Shown piece after piece: positions 49,696 through 58,957 of a DNA stretch of 61,805 nucleotides. Both the position numbers and the translations under genes were made by a program. Each line of letters opens with the position of its first letter. Positions within the stretch are counted from its first letter, which is position 1. Below the pieces are notes generated by a model that saw only the letters and a program-made list of their open reading frames with translations, did no database searches and was not told the origin of the DNA. Source of the stretch: Solirubrobacterales bacterium (GTDB lineage Bacteria; Actinomycetota; Thermoleophilia; Solirubrobacterales; Solirubrobacteraceae); NCBI GenBank assembly GCA_027451345.1, contig DAIDJO010000102.1, positions 1 to 61,805 of the forward strand. The letters run 5' to 3'.

Positions 49696-50666
49696 GCAGC
49701 ACCGGCACCGAACGCACGGCGTTGATCCCCGCCGCCCCGGCCAAACGGCCGGGGCGGCGGCGCCTGACGCGCGTCTCGCTCACCCGGGGCGCCACGCCGT
49801 ACCTGCTGCTCGCCCCGACCGTCATCGCGGTCGGCGCGATCCTCGGCTACCCGATCGTCAACCTGGTCGAGCTGTCGCTGCAGCGCTATGGCCTCTTCGA
49901 GCTCGTCACCCACCACGGGGTCTACATCGGGCTCGCGAACTTCTCCAGCGTGCTCAGTGACGCCGTCTTCTGGAACACGCTCTGGCGCACGGTCGTCTTC
50001 GCGCTCGCCAACGTTGGCCTGACGATGGTGCTCGGCGTGATGATTGCGCTCCTGCTCGTGCGGATCTCGACCTGGGTTCGGCTGCTCCTCACCGGTGCGC
50101 TCGTGCTCGTCTGGGCGATGCCGCCCGTCGTCGCCGTGCAGGTGTGGGGCTGGATGACGAACCTGCAGAACGGCGTTCTGAACTACGTCCTCACGCAGAT
50201 CGGCATCGGCAACTACTTCCAGCACAACTGGTACAGCACGACGCTCTCGCAGTACGGCATGGTCACCACGCTGATCGTCTGGGGCGCGCTGCCGTTCGTC
50301 GTGATCACCGTCTACGCCGCCCTCTCCCAGGTACCCCAGGAACTGGTGGAGGCCGCCGAGCTCGACGGCGCGCGCTGGTGGCAGGTGCTCCGGGTCGTCA
50401 CCCTGCCGGTCGTCAAGCCGGTCCTGCTGATCCTCACCAGCCTGTCGGTCATCTGGGACTTCGGGGTCTTCACCCAGGCGTACCTGCTGATCGGCCCCGG
50501 ACAGCAGATGCCGAGCAACTACCTGATGAGCATCTACCTCTTCGTCGAGGGCTACGGCCAGACCAACTTCGGTCGTGGCGCGGCGATCTCCATCCTGATG
50601 CTCGCGATCGTCGCCGCCCTCAGCGTCTTCTACGTGCGCAGCATGCTCCGGACGGGTGAGGAATGA
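49692..50666 (+). CDS. ABC sugar transporter permease 1 (MalF type)
   Basis: The likely start is TTG 49692, overlapping the previous stop by 4 bases; 324 residues. Six membrane helices are seen, beginning YLLLAPTVIAVGAILGYPIV. The EAA loop that docks the ATPase is VEAAELDGARWWQVLRVVTL. The family is the carbohydrate uptake (CUT1) permease. The gene is coupled to the second permease by an ATGA overlap. Confidence 0.92.
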   Translation: MSSTGTERTALIPAAPAKRPGRRRLTRVSLTRGATPYLLLAPTVIAVGAILGYPIVNLVELSLQRYGLFELVTHHGVYIGLANFSSVLSDAVFWNTLWRTVVFALANVGLTMVLGVMIALLLVRISTWVRLLLTGALVLVWAMPPVVAVQVWGWMTNLQNGVLNYVLTQIGIGNYFQHNWYSTTLSQYGMVTTLIVWGALPFVVITVYAALSQVPQELVEAAELDGARWWQVLRVVTLPVVKPVLLILTSLSVIWDFGVFTQAYLLIGPGQQMPSNYLMSIYLFVEGYGQTNFGRGAAISILMLAIVAALSVFYVRSMLRTGEE

Positions 50667-51499
50667 TCCCGCGCGCCACCTCCCGACGGGCCGGATGGAA
50701 CGTCGTCGGCCTGGCCGTGTTCCTCGTGATGGTGTTCCCCGTCTTCTGGATGGTCTCGACCGCCTTCAAGACCAACAGCGAGATCTACAGCTACACGCCG
50801 ACGTTCCTGCCGACCCACCTGACGCTCTCGCACTTCAGCGCCGCCATCGCCCGCCCCTACTTCTGGACGGATGTGAAGAACAGCGTGATCGTCGTGCTGA
50901 TCACCGTCGCCGTATCGCTCGGCCTCTCCTTCTTCGCCGCCGTCGCGCTCGCCCGCTACCGCTTCACCGGGCGCAAGCTCTTCATCGTGCTGGTGATCGG
51001 GATCCAGATGCTGCCCCAGACCGGGCTCGTCATCCCGCTCTACGTCGTTCTCGCCAAGTACCACCAGGTCAACAAGCTGAGCGGGCTGATCCTCGTCTAC
51101 CTCACCTTCGCCCTCCCGTTCTGCGTGTGGACGCTGCGCGGATTCGTCATCGGCATCCCCAAGGAGCTCGAGGAGGCGGCGATGGTCGACGGCGCCAGTC
51201 GCATCGGCGCCTTCGTGCGCATCGTGCTGCCGCTCGTCGCGCCGGGCCTCGTGGCCACCTCCGTCTTCGCCTTCATCACCAGCTGGAATGAGTACATCTT
51301 CGCCCGCACCCTGCTGGCCAACGGCTCGACCCAGACGATCACGGTCTGGCTCTCCTACTTCTATGGCGGCAGCCGGGCCGTCGACTGGGGGGCGGTGATG
51401 GCCGCCTCCACGCTGATCTCGATCCCCGTGGTGATCTTCTTCCTGTTCGTCCAGCGACGGATCGCGTTCGGGCTCACCGCGGGAGCCGTGAAGCTGTGA
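50663..51499 (+). CDS. ABC sugar transporter permease 2 (MalG type)
   Basis: The 278-residue protein starts at ATG 50663. It has six membrane helices and the EAA loop LEEAAMVDGASRIGAFVRIV, then ITSWNEYIFARTLL typical of MalG-like subunits. No ATPase gene follows; CUT1 systems of actinobacteria usually share a single MsiK-type ATPase encoded elsewhere. Confidence 0.93.
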   Translation: MIPRATSRRAGWNVVGLAVFLVMVFPVFWMVSTAFKTNSEIYSYTPTFLPTHLTLSHFSAAIARPYFWTDVKNSVIVVLITVAVSLGLSFFAAVALARYRFTGRKLFIVLVIGIQMLPQTGLVIPLYVVLAKYHQVNKLSGLILVYLTFALPFCVWTLRGFVIGIPKELEEAAMVDGASRIGAFVRIVLPLVAPGLVATSVFAFITSWNEYIFARTLLANGSTQTITVWLSYFYGGSRAVDWGAVMAASTLISIPVVIFFLFVQRRIAFGLTAGAVKL

Positions 51500-52518
51500 G
51501 CTCGACCTCCATCACCCGGGCCGGCTGCTCGTATTTTGGGGTCCGGATCCCCCGCCACGTGCGCCGCGACATGGCGGATCTCGCGCGGCGGGGCTACACC
51601 GGCGTCCTGCACACCTTCTCCGAGAACGACCTCGCGTACTACCGCGGGACGATGGCGGAGATCGTGGCCATCTCCCATGACGAGGGGCTCTTCGTGCAGG
51701 CGAGCCCGTGGGGGCTCGGCCGGACCTTCGGCGGTGAGGCGGAGAGCCGGTGGGTCGCCTTTCATCCGCAGGAGTGCCAGGTCATGGACGACGGCCGCCG
51801 GGTCGCCGCCGCGTGCCTCAACAGCGCGGCCTACCGCGACTTCTGCAAGGAGTGGGTGGACTGGGTGCTCGAGTGCGGGGTCGACATGGTGTTCTGGGAT
51901 GAGCCCGCCTGGGTGGTGGCTGAGCACGTCGGGGTCGAGGACGCGGCGCGGTGGACCTGCCGCTGCGAGCGGTGCGCGGAGCGCTTCGGTCGGCCGATCC
52001 CGGCCGTACTGAGCCCCGAGGTACAGGCGTTCCGCCAGGCCTCCGTCGTCGACTTCCTGCGTGAGCTCCTCGCGCGCGTGACCGCGCGTGGAGGTTCCAG
52101 TGCGATCTGCCTGCTGCCCGCGACCGAGGGTGTCGTCGGGCTGGCCGACTGGGACGAGGTCGCCGCCCTGCCCGGTCTCTCGGTGCTCGTCACCGACCCG
52201 TACTGGAAGCACTGGAATGAGCCGGCCGGCCCGTTCGTCCGGCGGTTCGCCCGGCTGCTGCGGGACACCGCAGACCGGCATCGGGTGGAGGCGCAGCTTT
52301 GGGTGCCGAGCTTCGGCCTCACGCGCGAGGACGTCCCCGAGCTGGAGGCGGCGATCACGGCCGCTCGCGAGGAGGGCATCGGCGACCTCTGGACGTGGGG
52401 GTACGAGGCCTGCCGCCACATGACGCATCTCGCCACCGCCGACGGTGAGCTCGTCTGGGAGGCCGTCAGCCGGGCGTTGACCGCGGCGGGGGCGTCCGCG
52501 GAGCGGGGCAGGGCATGA
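51496..52518 (+). CDS. TIM-barrel-like protein of the amino-sugar operon, possible glycosidase
   Basis: The 340-residue protein starts at GTG 51496 (4-base overlap). It has alternating strand/helix units of a TIM barrel: GYTGVLHTFSENDLAYYRGT, GLFVQASPWGLGRTFGG, GVDMVFWDEPAW, ISVLVTDPYWKHW-like LSVLVTDPYWKHW, and LWVPSFGLTREDVPEL. The Asp-Glu pair in FWDEPAW sits where glycoside hydrolases keep an acid. CRCERCAERFG is a Cys cluster that may bind zinc. There is no signal peptide, so it would act inside on imported sugar. I cannot name the family; enzyme function is inferred from context. Confidence 0.6.
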   Translation: MSSTSITRAGCSYFGVRIPRHVRRDMADLARRGYTGVLHTFSENDLAYYRGTMAEIVAISHDEGLFVQASPWGLGRTFGGEAESRWVAFHPQECQVMDDGRRVAAACLNSAAYRDFCKEWVDWVLECGVDMVFWDEPAWVVAEHVGVEDAARWTCRCERCAERFGRPIPAVLSPEVQAFRQASVVDFLRELLARVTARGGSSAICLLPATEGVVGLADWDEVAALPGLSVLVTDPYWKHWNEPAGPFVRRFARLLRDTADRHRVEAQLWVPSFGLTREDVPELEAAITAAREEGIGDLWTWGYEACRHMTHLATADGELVWEAVSRALTAAGASAERGRA

Positions 52519-53615
52519 GGCTCGGAGTGGGGGCGGCTCTCGTCCGCGGCCGCTGGGTCCCGGGCGACGTGGAGGTCGACGAGGGTCGGGTCAGCGCCGT
52601 CGGGCGCTCCGGCGGCGTGCCGGGCCGGCTCGCCGTGCCCGGCCTCGTCGACATCCAGATCAACGGGTATGGCGGCGTCGATTACCTGTATGCGACCCCG
52701 GATGAGTACCGCATCGCGGGGGAGGCGCTCCTGCTCGCGGGGGTCACCGCCTACCAGCCGACGTTCATCACCGCGGCGGAGGAGACGACCGTCGAGGCGC
52801 TGCGCGCGGTGCCCACGGCCGGTGTCGGCCCGCGGGTCCTCGGCGCGCATCTGGAGGGCCCGTTCCTCTCGCCGGAGCGCCCGGGGATGCATCCGGTCGA
52901 GCACCTTCGGGCGCCGGACGTCGCCCTCCTTGACCGCCTCCTCGATGCCGGCGAGGTGACCGAGGTGACTCTCGCGCCCGAATTGCCCGGTGCGGATGGG
53001 CTGATCCGGCGCCTGCGCGAGCGGGGCATCGTGGTCTCCGCCGGGCACACGGACGCGACGGCGGCGGAGGCGGCCCACGCCTTCGACCTCGGCGTCACCG
53101 GCCTCACCCACGTCTTCAACGCGATGCGACCGCTGCGCTCCCGCGACCCGGGCGTCGTCGGTCTCGCCCTGACCCGCCCCGACGTCCTGGTGAAGCTGAT
53201 CGTCGATGGACACCACCTCGCTCCCGAGACCGTGCGGATCGTCTGGGCGTGCGCCGCCGGGCGCACCGCGCTGATCACCGACGCGATGGCGGGCGCCGGC
53301 CGCGGCGGCGGCACCTTCCGACTCGGGGACGTGCGAGTCGAGGTCGAGGAGGGGGCGGCTCCCGTCCGCGAGGACGGACGGCTCGCCGGGAGCGTGCTGA
53401 CGATGATCGAGGCGGTGCGCAACCTCCACGCTCTGGGGGTCCCTCTCGAGCAGGCGGTCGACGCCGCGACCACGGTCCCGGCGCGCTTCCTCGGCCGCCG
53501 GGACGTCGGCGTGCTCGAGCCCGGCGGACCGGCGGACATTGTCGTGCTGGATGACCGGCTCGAGATACGGACCGTTCTCTGCGCCGGAGCGGTCGGCGCA
53601 GCCGTTCACGACTGA
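52515..53615 (+). CDS. nagA: N-acetylglucosamine-6-phosphate deacetylase
   Basis: The 366-residue amidohydrolase starts at ATG 52515. Features: PGLVDIQINGYGGVDYLY at the barrel start, LGAHLEGPFLSPERPGMHP with the metal Glu, VVSAGHTDATAAE and LTHVFNAMRPL with metal His, LIVDGHHLAPET, and ITDAMAGAG with the catalytic Asp. NagA removes acetate from GlcNAc-6-P, the first step of amino-sugar use, followed by NagB (not in the window). It is the last gene of the operon. Confidence 0.94.
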   Translation: MRLGVGAALVRGRWVPGDVEVDEGRVSAVGRSGGVPGRLAVPGLVDIQINGYGGVDYLYATPDEYRIAGEALLLAGVTAYQPTFITAAEETTVEALRAVPTAGVGPRVLGAHLEGPFLSPERPGMHPVEHLRAPDVALLDRLLDAGEVTEVTLAPELPGADGLIRRLRERGIVVSAGHTDATAAEAAHAFDLGVTGLTHVFNAMRPLRSRDPGVVGLALTRPDVLVKLIVDGHHLAPETVRIVWACAAGRTALITDAMAGAGRGGGTFRLGDVRVEVEEGAAPVREDGRLAGSVLTMIEAVRNLHALGVPLEQAVDAATTVPARFLGRRDVGVLEPGGPADIVVLDDRLEIRTVLCAGAVGAAVHD

Positions 53616-53622
53616 ACCGTCT

Positions 53623-53659
53623 CCGCCCGCGGCGAGCGACGGGAGTTGGGAGCGGGCGG
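53623..53659 (+). terminator. possible terminator after nagA
   Basis: CCGCCCGC (53623-53630) and GCGGGCGG (53652-53659) can form an 8-bp stem with a 21-base loop just after the nagA stop. There is no T-tract. Confidence 0.35.
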
Positions 53660-54212
53660 GCTAGCTGAGGTGAGTCCGGGGTCGATCCTCAGCGCCGGCT
53701 CCCGGGTGCGCCCCGGTCACGCGACCGCGCGGGGAGCAGGCACCCACGAGATCGGCGGCAACAACACCGCTGAGTGCACCGTAGCCATCGGGGCGGACGT
53801 GATCGTCAACCCGCCGTGAACGGGTATCGGCGAGCCGTCGGCCTCGTGACCCCGGCGGGGTCGAGAGCGGCGAGCCCCAAACGACCACGGGCCCCGCGAC
53901 CTCGGTCGGCGGAGCCCCGGAAGACAAAGCGCGGTTCGGGGGCGACGATCCTGCCTGCTCTCGCGCGTAGCCTGCGCACGAAATAAGCCTCGTCGGTCGC
54001 CTTTGAGAGCCCCGCTTCGCTTGGCTGTCGCGAGCGAAACTCCCTCCCGAACCGCACGAGGAACCCTACGCCGGTCGGTGCCGGGCGTGCAAGGGGCACC
54101 CCCGCGTGAACCCGCAATTTGAGAAGAAATGCTCCGGCTCGGGAGGCTCCGCGCTCGTTCAGCCGTCCACGGGGAAGTCCGGGCGCCGGTGTCGCCTGTA
54201 GCGTTCGAGCCG
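53660..54212. other. intergenic region, one weak short ORF
   Basis: A 57-codon frame from TTG 53646 to 53819 reads EVSPGSILSAGSRVRPGHAT and TVAIGADVIVNPP; it might be a remnant or a tiny peptide, but no family is seen. The rest, to 54212, shows no gene, tRNA or transposon end. The promoter of the next gene should be in the last 100 bases. Confidence 0.35.
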
Positions 54213-54617
54213 ATGTTGACCCGGGTTCGAGGCGCGTTGCCCGCGCTCGTCGCCGCGGCCGCCCTGGGGGCGGCGTCCAGCGCGGCCGCGCGCGTACCTC
54301 ATCGCGGCCCGCTCAGCGGCAGCTGGGTCGGGTACATCGGCTCCGGAAGCGGGCGTCAGCGAATGGCGATCACGATCAACCCGCGGGAGACCGGCGGCAC
54401 CTGGAGCCTCGGCGCGCAGTGCCACGGAGCGTTGACCCTCGACAGCATCTCCGGCGGCTACCACCACTACCGTCGTCATGTCGCCGCCGGGGTCAGCTGC
54501 GCCGGCGGCGACGTCGATTGCCTCAAGCGAGCCGGCGCCGCGCTCTACGATGCGGTCACCTCGCGCCTCGGCGGGGCGTGGGACACGAGCGGGACGCTGC
54601 GCCGCGTCGGACGCTGA
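54213..54617 (+). CDS. small exported protein of unknown function
   Basis: I chose ATG 54213 (134 residues), because this gives a signal peptide (ALPALVAAAALGAASSAAA) with an Ala-x-Ala cleavage site. The mature part is short and beta-rich (GSWVGYIGSGSGRQRMAITI, GGTWSLGAQCHGALTL), with three Cys, ending GAWDTSGTLRRVGR. It resembles small secreted domains of actinobacteria; no family recognised. Confidence 0.6.
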   Translation: MLTRVRGALPALVAAAALGAASSAAARVPHRGPLSGSWVGYIGSGSGRQRMAITINPRETGGTWSLGAQCHGALTLDSISGGYHHYRRHVAAGVSCAGGDVDCLKRAGAALYDAVTSRLGGAWDTSGTLRRVGR

Positions 54618-54656
54618 GCCCGGCGCGTCGCGGCAACCGAGTCGTGTCGGGGCCGC

Positions 54657-56978
54657 CTACACGCGCGCGGGTTGCCGGTCGGCCCGTGGGCCGCGACCCG
54701 CGCCCCGGCGGTGGTCGAGCACCTCGAGCCGATCCGGCTCGACCGTCCCGGACGTGAGCGGTTTGACCCGGTAGCGGGCGGTGGCCTCGGCCAGGCCACC
54801 GGTGAGCTCGTCGAGGTCGGCGGCCGCGGCCTGCGAGCGGGCCGCCCCGTCCAGGAACGCAGCGGTGCTCAGCTCGAGCTCGTTCATGCTCGCGGCCATC
54901 TGCTCCATGCCGACGCTCTGCTGCTGTGCCGCGGAGGCGATCTGCTCCGCGGCGGCGGAGGCACGGTGGATCGTGTCCGCGAGGCTCTGCACGCCATCGC
55001 TCGCCCTGACGGTGAGCTCGAGGCCGCGGTCGACGACCTGCGTGCCGGCCTCACTGGCGCGGACCGCGCCGGCCGTCGCCTCGCGCACCTCGTTGAGGAT
55101 GGCGGCGATCCGGCCCGTCGCCTGCTTGGACTGCTCGGCCAGGCCACGGACCTGGTCGGCCACGACCGCGAAGCTGCGGCCGTGCTCGCCGGCGCGCGCT
55201 GCCTCGATGCTCGCGTTGAGGGCGAGCAGGTTCGATCGATCGGCCAGCTCGTTCACGGTCGCCGTGATGTCACCGATCTGTTGGGTCCGGTCCGAGAGCG
55301 CGGCGATCTCGGCGGCGATGCCTGCGACCCGATCGCGAATCTCCTCCATCGCCCCGGCGATCGCGGCCAGCGCGCTCGAGCCCTCGTCGCTCACCTTGAC
55401 GGAATCCCGCGCCTCGCGCGCGACCACCTCGGCCTGCCCGGCCATCTCGTCGGCGGCGGCACGGAGCTCCTGAATGGTGCCCGAGGCCTGGGTGATCGCT
55501 GCCGACTGCTGCTCGGCGCTCGTCCCGTGCTCCCGGGCGGAGTGCAGGATCTGCGTGGTGGCCGCACCGATTGAATGCACGCTCGACTGGATCTGTCCGG
55601 AGATCGCCGCGAGGCTCGTCACCATCCGGTTCAGGCTGCCCGCCAGCGCCCGCAGGTCCTCGTCGCCCTGGGGCTCGACCGTCGCGGTGAGGTCACCGTC
55701 GGCAACCTGCGCGGCGAAGCGGGAATAGCTGTGCACGGCGCGTTCCATCACCTCGCGCGTCGTCCGCTCGGTTGCAGCCTGCCGCTCGAGCAGCTCGCGT
55801 TCGGTGGCGGCGGCGCGCTCGATCGCCTCGCGCTCGGCCTCCGCAGCCCGCTCAAGCGCCTCGCGCTCGGCCACCGCCGCCCGCTCCTGGGAGCGACGCT
55901 CCGCCTCGGCGGCGCGCGCCTGCGCCTCCCGCTCCGCCTCGGCGGCGCGCGCCTGGGTCTCGCGCTCGACCTCGGCGGCGTGGAGGCGCTCCTGCTCCCG
56001 CTCCTGCGCGAGCTGGGTCATTCGCCTCAGGGCGAGGTAGAAGCGCACACCGGCGGCGACGAGCGTCGCCGTCGACAGGCCGATCGCGACCTGCGTCGTG
56101 TTGGAGTGGTTGAGCGAGGCGACGAACAGGATGAGGAGCGCGACACCGGAGGCGACGGACGGGATCAGGAAGCCCGACGCGCGCGACTCGCGCGGCGCCT
56201 GGCGCGTTCCCGGCGCCACCCACACGGCGGCCGAGATCAGGAGGAGCGAGCCCGGCCAGGCCATCGCGTTGACGACGAACCCGGCGTCGGTCGCGCCGAT
56301 GCCGCCGAACAGAGCCGAGATGTCGCCGGCGGTGTTGAGGAGGCCGGCGGCGGCGATCAGGCCCCAGCGCAGGCGCTGCCCGCGCGGTAGCATCGCCCAC
56401 CCGGCGGCGGTCAGGCCGAAGAGCAGCAGGTCGCCGACGGGGTAGACGAGGTTGACCGCCACGGACTCGGTGCCGCCTCCGGCGGTGGCCGCGATCCAGT
56501 GGAAGGCGAAGGCGACGAGGGCCGCCGCCGTGACCAGGGCGGCGACGACGCCGTCCAGATAGTTCGCGGCGGTGAGCCGGCGCACGTCCCGCTGCATCAG
56601 CAGCATCACGCCGACGTAGGCGAGTGGGAAGAACCCGTCCCAGAAGAGGTTCGCCGTCGAGAGCGTCGCCGGGGTGGCGCCATGCAGCGTCTCGACCGTC
56701 ATGCTGATGTCGCCGAGTGACCAGGAGAGCCCGCCGCATCCGAGGAACAGGCAGTACCGCCGGTCGCGGGGGCTGACCCACGCGCGCAGGAGGATCAGGA
56801 CGCTCATCAGCCCCTCGAACGCGGCGACACCCCACCCGTCGAGCCAGGTGTAGGTCACCCCGTTGCCGCGGGCCAGCAGCAGCCCGGTGTAGGAGAGCAC
56901 CAGGGCGGCGAACACGGCGTAGGCAGCGCGCACGGCTCCGCTCGTGGTCCCGTGCTCGTTCTCGGTCAGTTCGGTCAT
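54657..56978 (-). CDS. methyl-accepting chemotaxis-type receptor with multi-TM sensor and coiled coil
   Basis: I chose ATG 56978 (773 residues); GTG 57032 is the longer option. The N-terminal 300 residues have about nine membrane helices ([19 protein letters not shown] onward) instead of the usual two. Then comes an Ala/Glu/Arg coiled coil of about 80 residues built from AAEAERE-like heptads, a HAMP-like segment ([20 protein letters not shown]) and an MCP signalling domain with the hairpin tip [20 protein letters not shown]. No Che or flagellar genes are in the window. It may sense a membrane or light/redox cue. Confidence 0.9.
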   Translation of the reverse strand: MTELTENEHGTTSGAVRAAYAVFAALVLSYTGLLLARGNGVTYTWLDGWGVAAFEGLMSVLILLRAWVSPRDRRYCLFLGCGGLSWSLGDISMTVETLHGATPATLSTANLFWDGFFPLAYVGVMLLMQRDVRRLTAANYLDGVVAALVTAAALVAFAFHWIAATAGGGTESVAVNLVYPVGDLLLFGLTAAGWAMLPRGQRLRWGLIAAAGLLNTAGDISALFGGIGATDAGFVVNAMAWPGSLLLISAAVWVAPGTRQAPRESRASGFLIPSVASGVALLILFVASLNHSNTTQVAIGLSTATLVAAGVRFYLALRRMTQLAQEREQERLHAAEVERETQARAAEAEREAQARAAEAERRSQERAAVAEREALERAAEAEREAIERAAATERELLERQAATERTTREVMERAVHSYSRFAAQVADGDLTATVEPQGDEDLRALAGSLNRMVTSLAAISGQIQSSVHSIGAATTQILHSAREHGTSAEQQSAAITQASGTIQELRAAADEMAGQAEVVAREARDSVKVSDEGSSALAAIAGAMEEIRDRVAGIAAEIAALSDRTQQIGDITATVNELADRSNLLALNASIEAARAGEHGRSFAVVADQVRGLAEQSKQATGRIAAILNEVREATAGAVRASEAGTQVVDRGLELTVRASDGVQSLADTIHRASAAAEQIASAAQQQSVGMEQMAASMNELELSTAAFLDGAARSQAAAADLDELTGGLAEATARYRVKPLTSGTVEPDRLEVLDHRRGAGRGPRADRQPARV

Positions 56979-57130
56979 CGTCGTCGCTTCTCCCGTCGGG
57001 GCGGTCACCGGCGTCCTTTCGGCAGTCGGCACGAGACGCTTGAGCGTCGGGTGGGTGCGCTCGGACGAGTTGCGCGGCCCAACGCCGGTCCGGGGTCACG
57101 GTCCAGGGGGGATGGCGAGCTGTCGAGTGC

Positions 57131-57164
57131 GGTCGTTCCTGACTTTCATTCCTCCGCTGCGTGG
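57131..57164 (+). promoter_or_regulatory. candidate ECF-type promoter, copy 1
   Basis: GGTCGTTCCTGAC, then TTCA, then 10 bases, then GCGTGG just before the sigma/anti-sigma gene. The same two boxes with the same spacing recur at 58848 before the secreted-protein gene. Such a pair could be the promoter recognised by this sigma factor. Transcription would start very near ATG 57171, suggesting a leaderless message. Confidence 0.35.
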
Positions 57165-57170
57165 TCGATC

Positions 57171-58859
57171 ATGTGGAACGTGGGGGCAGAACTCTCCGTC
57201 GGCCATTCGTCGAGCCAGCCGGCCGTCGGGCGGCCCGGTCGCCTGTGGGGCGACGAACGCCTGGCTCGGGAGGTGGCCGCCGGCAACGACCGCGCGTTTG
57301 CCACGCTGTTTCACCGCTACCACCAGCAGCTCTACCGGTACTGCCGCTCGCTGACGCGGGACGAGCGGGACGCCGAGGATGCCCTGCAGTCGGCGCTCAC
57401 CAAGGCGCTCGTCGCGCTGCGGGAGGATCGTCGCAACGCCCCGGTTCGCCCGTGGCTGTACCGGATCGCGCACAACGAGTCGATCTCGCTCCTGCGCAGC
57501 CGCCAGTTGACGGCCGCGCTCGCGGACGAGCACGAGGCGCCCTGGAGCGTTGTGGAGAGCGTCGAGCAGCGGGAGCGCCTGGCGCTGCTGCTCGACGATC
57601 TGCAGGAACTGCCGGAGCGCCAGCGGGGCGCGCTCGTCATGCGAGAGCTGAACGGGCTCTCCCACGAGGAGATCGGCCTGGCGCTCGAGGTGTCGGCCGG
57701 CGCCGCGAAGCAGACGATCCTCGAGGCACGCCGCTCGCTGCTGGAGTTCACGGAGGGCCGCGCCATGCCGTGTGAGGACGTCCGGCGTGTCATCTCGGAT
57801 CAGGACCGCCGGTCGCTGCGCAGCCGTCGGGTGCGCGCCCATCTGCGCGGCTGCGCTCGCTGCTCGGCCTTTGCCGCGGCGATCCCGCAGCGGCGAGCCG
57901 ACCTGCAGGCGCTCTGTCCGATCATGCCCGCCGCCGGCGCGGCGAGCCTGCTCACGAAGCTGACGGGCGCGGGATCGGGGCACGGGGGAGGCGGCACGGG
58001 GCTTGCGGCCGGCTCGGCGGCCAAGGGCATCGGCACCGCGGTGTCGATCAAGGCCGCGGCCACGGGGGCGGCGGTGATCGCGACGCTCACCGTCGGCGCG
58101 GTCACGGTGCTGCATCACGCCCCGCCGGCCGCGTCCGGCGCAGGGAGCACACCGGTCGTGAGTCGTGCCGGCGAAGCCGCGGCCGGCACCGGCGCGGCCG
58201 GGGCCCACGGGACGCCGTCGAGCGGAGCCTTCTTCCCGTCGACCGCCCCGGGCTACCAGCCGAGACGGAGCACGCATCACGCCGCGGTCGTGCCCACTCC
58301 GACCCCGGCCCATCCGCATCCGCACCCGACGCCCGCAGCGGCCCCGACGGCCAGCCCCACCGCGGAGCAATCCGGAGCCGCCTCTATCGGCGCCGTCGGA
58401 GACGGCGGCGCGGGCGGCGCGCACGCCGGGTCGCACCCCGCGGACGGGCGTGCCGTCGTCCACGGCGCGGCGCGGGGGCTGACGCACGCCTCGATCCACC
58501 GCGCGACGACGCACCCCCGCAGCACGGTCCGTCACTCGCGACTCCCGCATCCGCGGCGGGCGACTCGCCGTCACGCCCCCGTGGCGGCACGCCCGCACCG
58601 AACTCACCCGACCACGCCGGTGACACGGTCCACGACCGCTTCCTCGACCACGACGACACCGGCCGCCACAGCTCCGACCACCACGTCGTCCGCTGGTTCG
58701 CCGCCGGTGGGCCACACCGGCGCCGGCGGTAACTCCGGTAACGGCTCGTCCGGGGGGAGCGCCGCCGGTTCCGGCCAGGGCTCATCCGGGTCGAGCGGTG
58801 TGAACGCCGCCGGCACCGTGGCGAACCCGCCGGCCAACAATTCGGCAGGTCGTTCCTGA
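57171..58859 (+). CDS. ECF sigma factor fused to zinc anti-sigma domain, membrane helix and external tail
   Basis: I chose ATG 57171 (562 residues). Region 2 is LYRYCRSLTRDERDAEDALQ and following; region 4 is LPERQRGALVMRELNGLSHE with EEIGLALEVSAGAAKQTI. A zinc anti-sigma motif follows (VRAHLRGCARCSAF, HxxxCxxC), then one membrane helix (AAVIATLTVGAVTVL) and a 280-residue Pro/Ser/Thr/His-rich external tail. Sigma, inhibitor and sensor thus lie in one chain, so release probably needs proteolysis. The gene is divergent from the chemoreceptor gene. Confidence 0.88.
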   Translation: MWNVGAELSVGHSSSQPAVGRPGRLWGDERLAREVAAGNDRAFATLFHRYHQQLYRYCRSLTRDERDAEDALQSALTKALVALREDRRNAPVRPWLYRIAHNESISLLRSRQLTAALADEHEAPWSVVESVEQRERLALLLDDLQELPERQRGALVMRELNGLSHEEIGLALEVSAGAAKQTILEARRSLLEFTEGRAMPCEDVRRVISDQDRRSLRSRRVRAHLRGCARCSAFAAAIPQRRADLQALCPIMPAAGAASLLTKLTGAGSGHGGGGTGLAAGSAAKGIGTAVSIKAAATGAAVIATLTVGAVTVLHHAPPAASGAGSTPVVSRAGEAAAGTGAAGAHGTPSSGAFFPSTAPGYQPRRSTHHAAVVPTPTPAHPHPHPTPAAAPTASPTAEQSGAASIGAVGDGGAGGAHAGSHPADGRAVVHGAARGLTHASIHRATTHPRSTVRHSRLPHPRRATRRHAPVAARPHRTHPTTPVTRSTTASSTTTTPAATAPTTTSSAGSPPVGHTGAGGNSGNGSSGGSAAGSGQGSSGSSGVNAAGTVANPPANNSAGRS

Positions 58860-58881
58860 CCTTCACCCGCCTCCCGCGTAG
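58848..58881 (+). promoter_or_regulatory. candidate ECF-type promoter, copy 2
   Basis: GGTCGTTCCTGAC, TTCA, 10 bases and GCGTAG repeat the layout found at 57131. The first box overlaps the stop codon of the sigma gene. Transcription would start near 58885, about 70 bases before ATG 58958. Confidence 0.35.
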
Positions 58882-58957
58882 CTGCAGTCACAGAGCACGC
58901 GCGGGACGCCATGGATGCGCGTCGAGTCCGCGTCGCACCCGACCGGTTGGAGGAATC

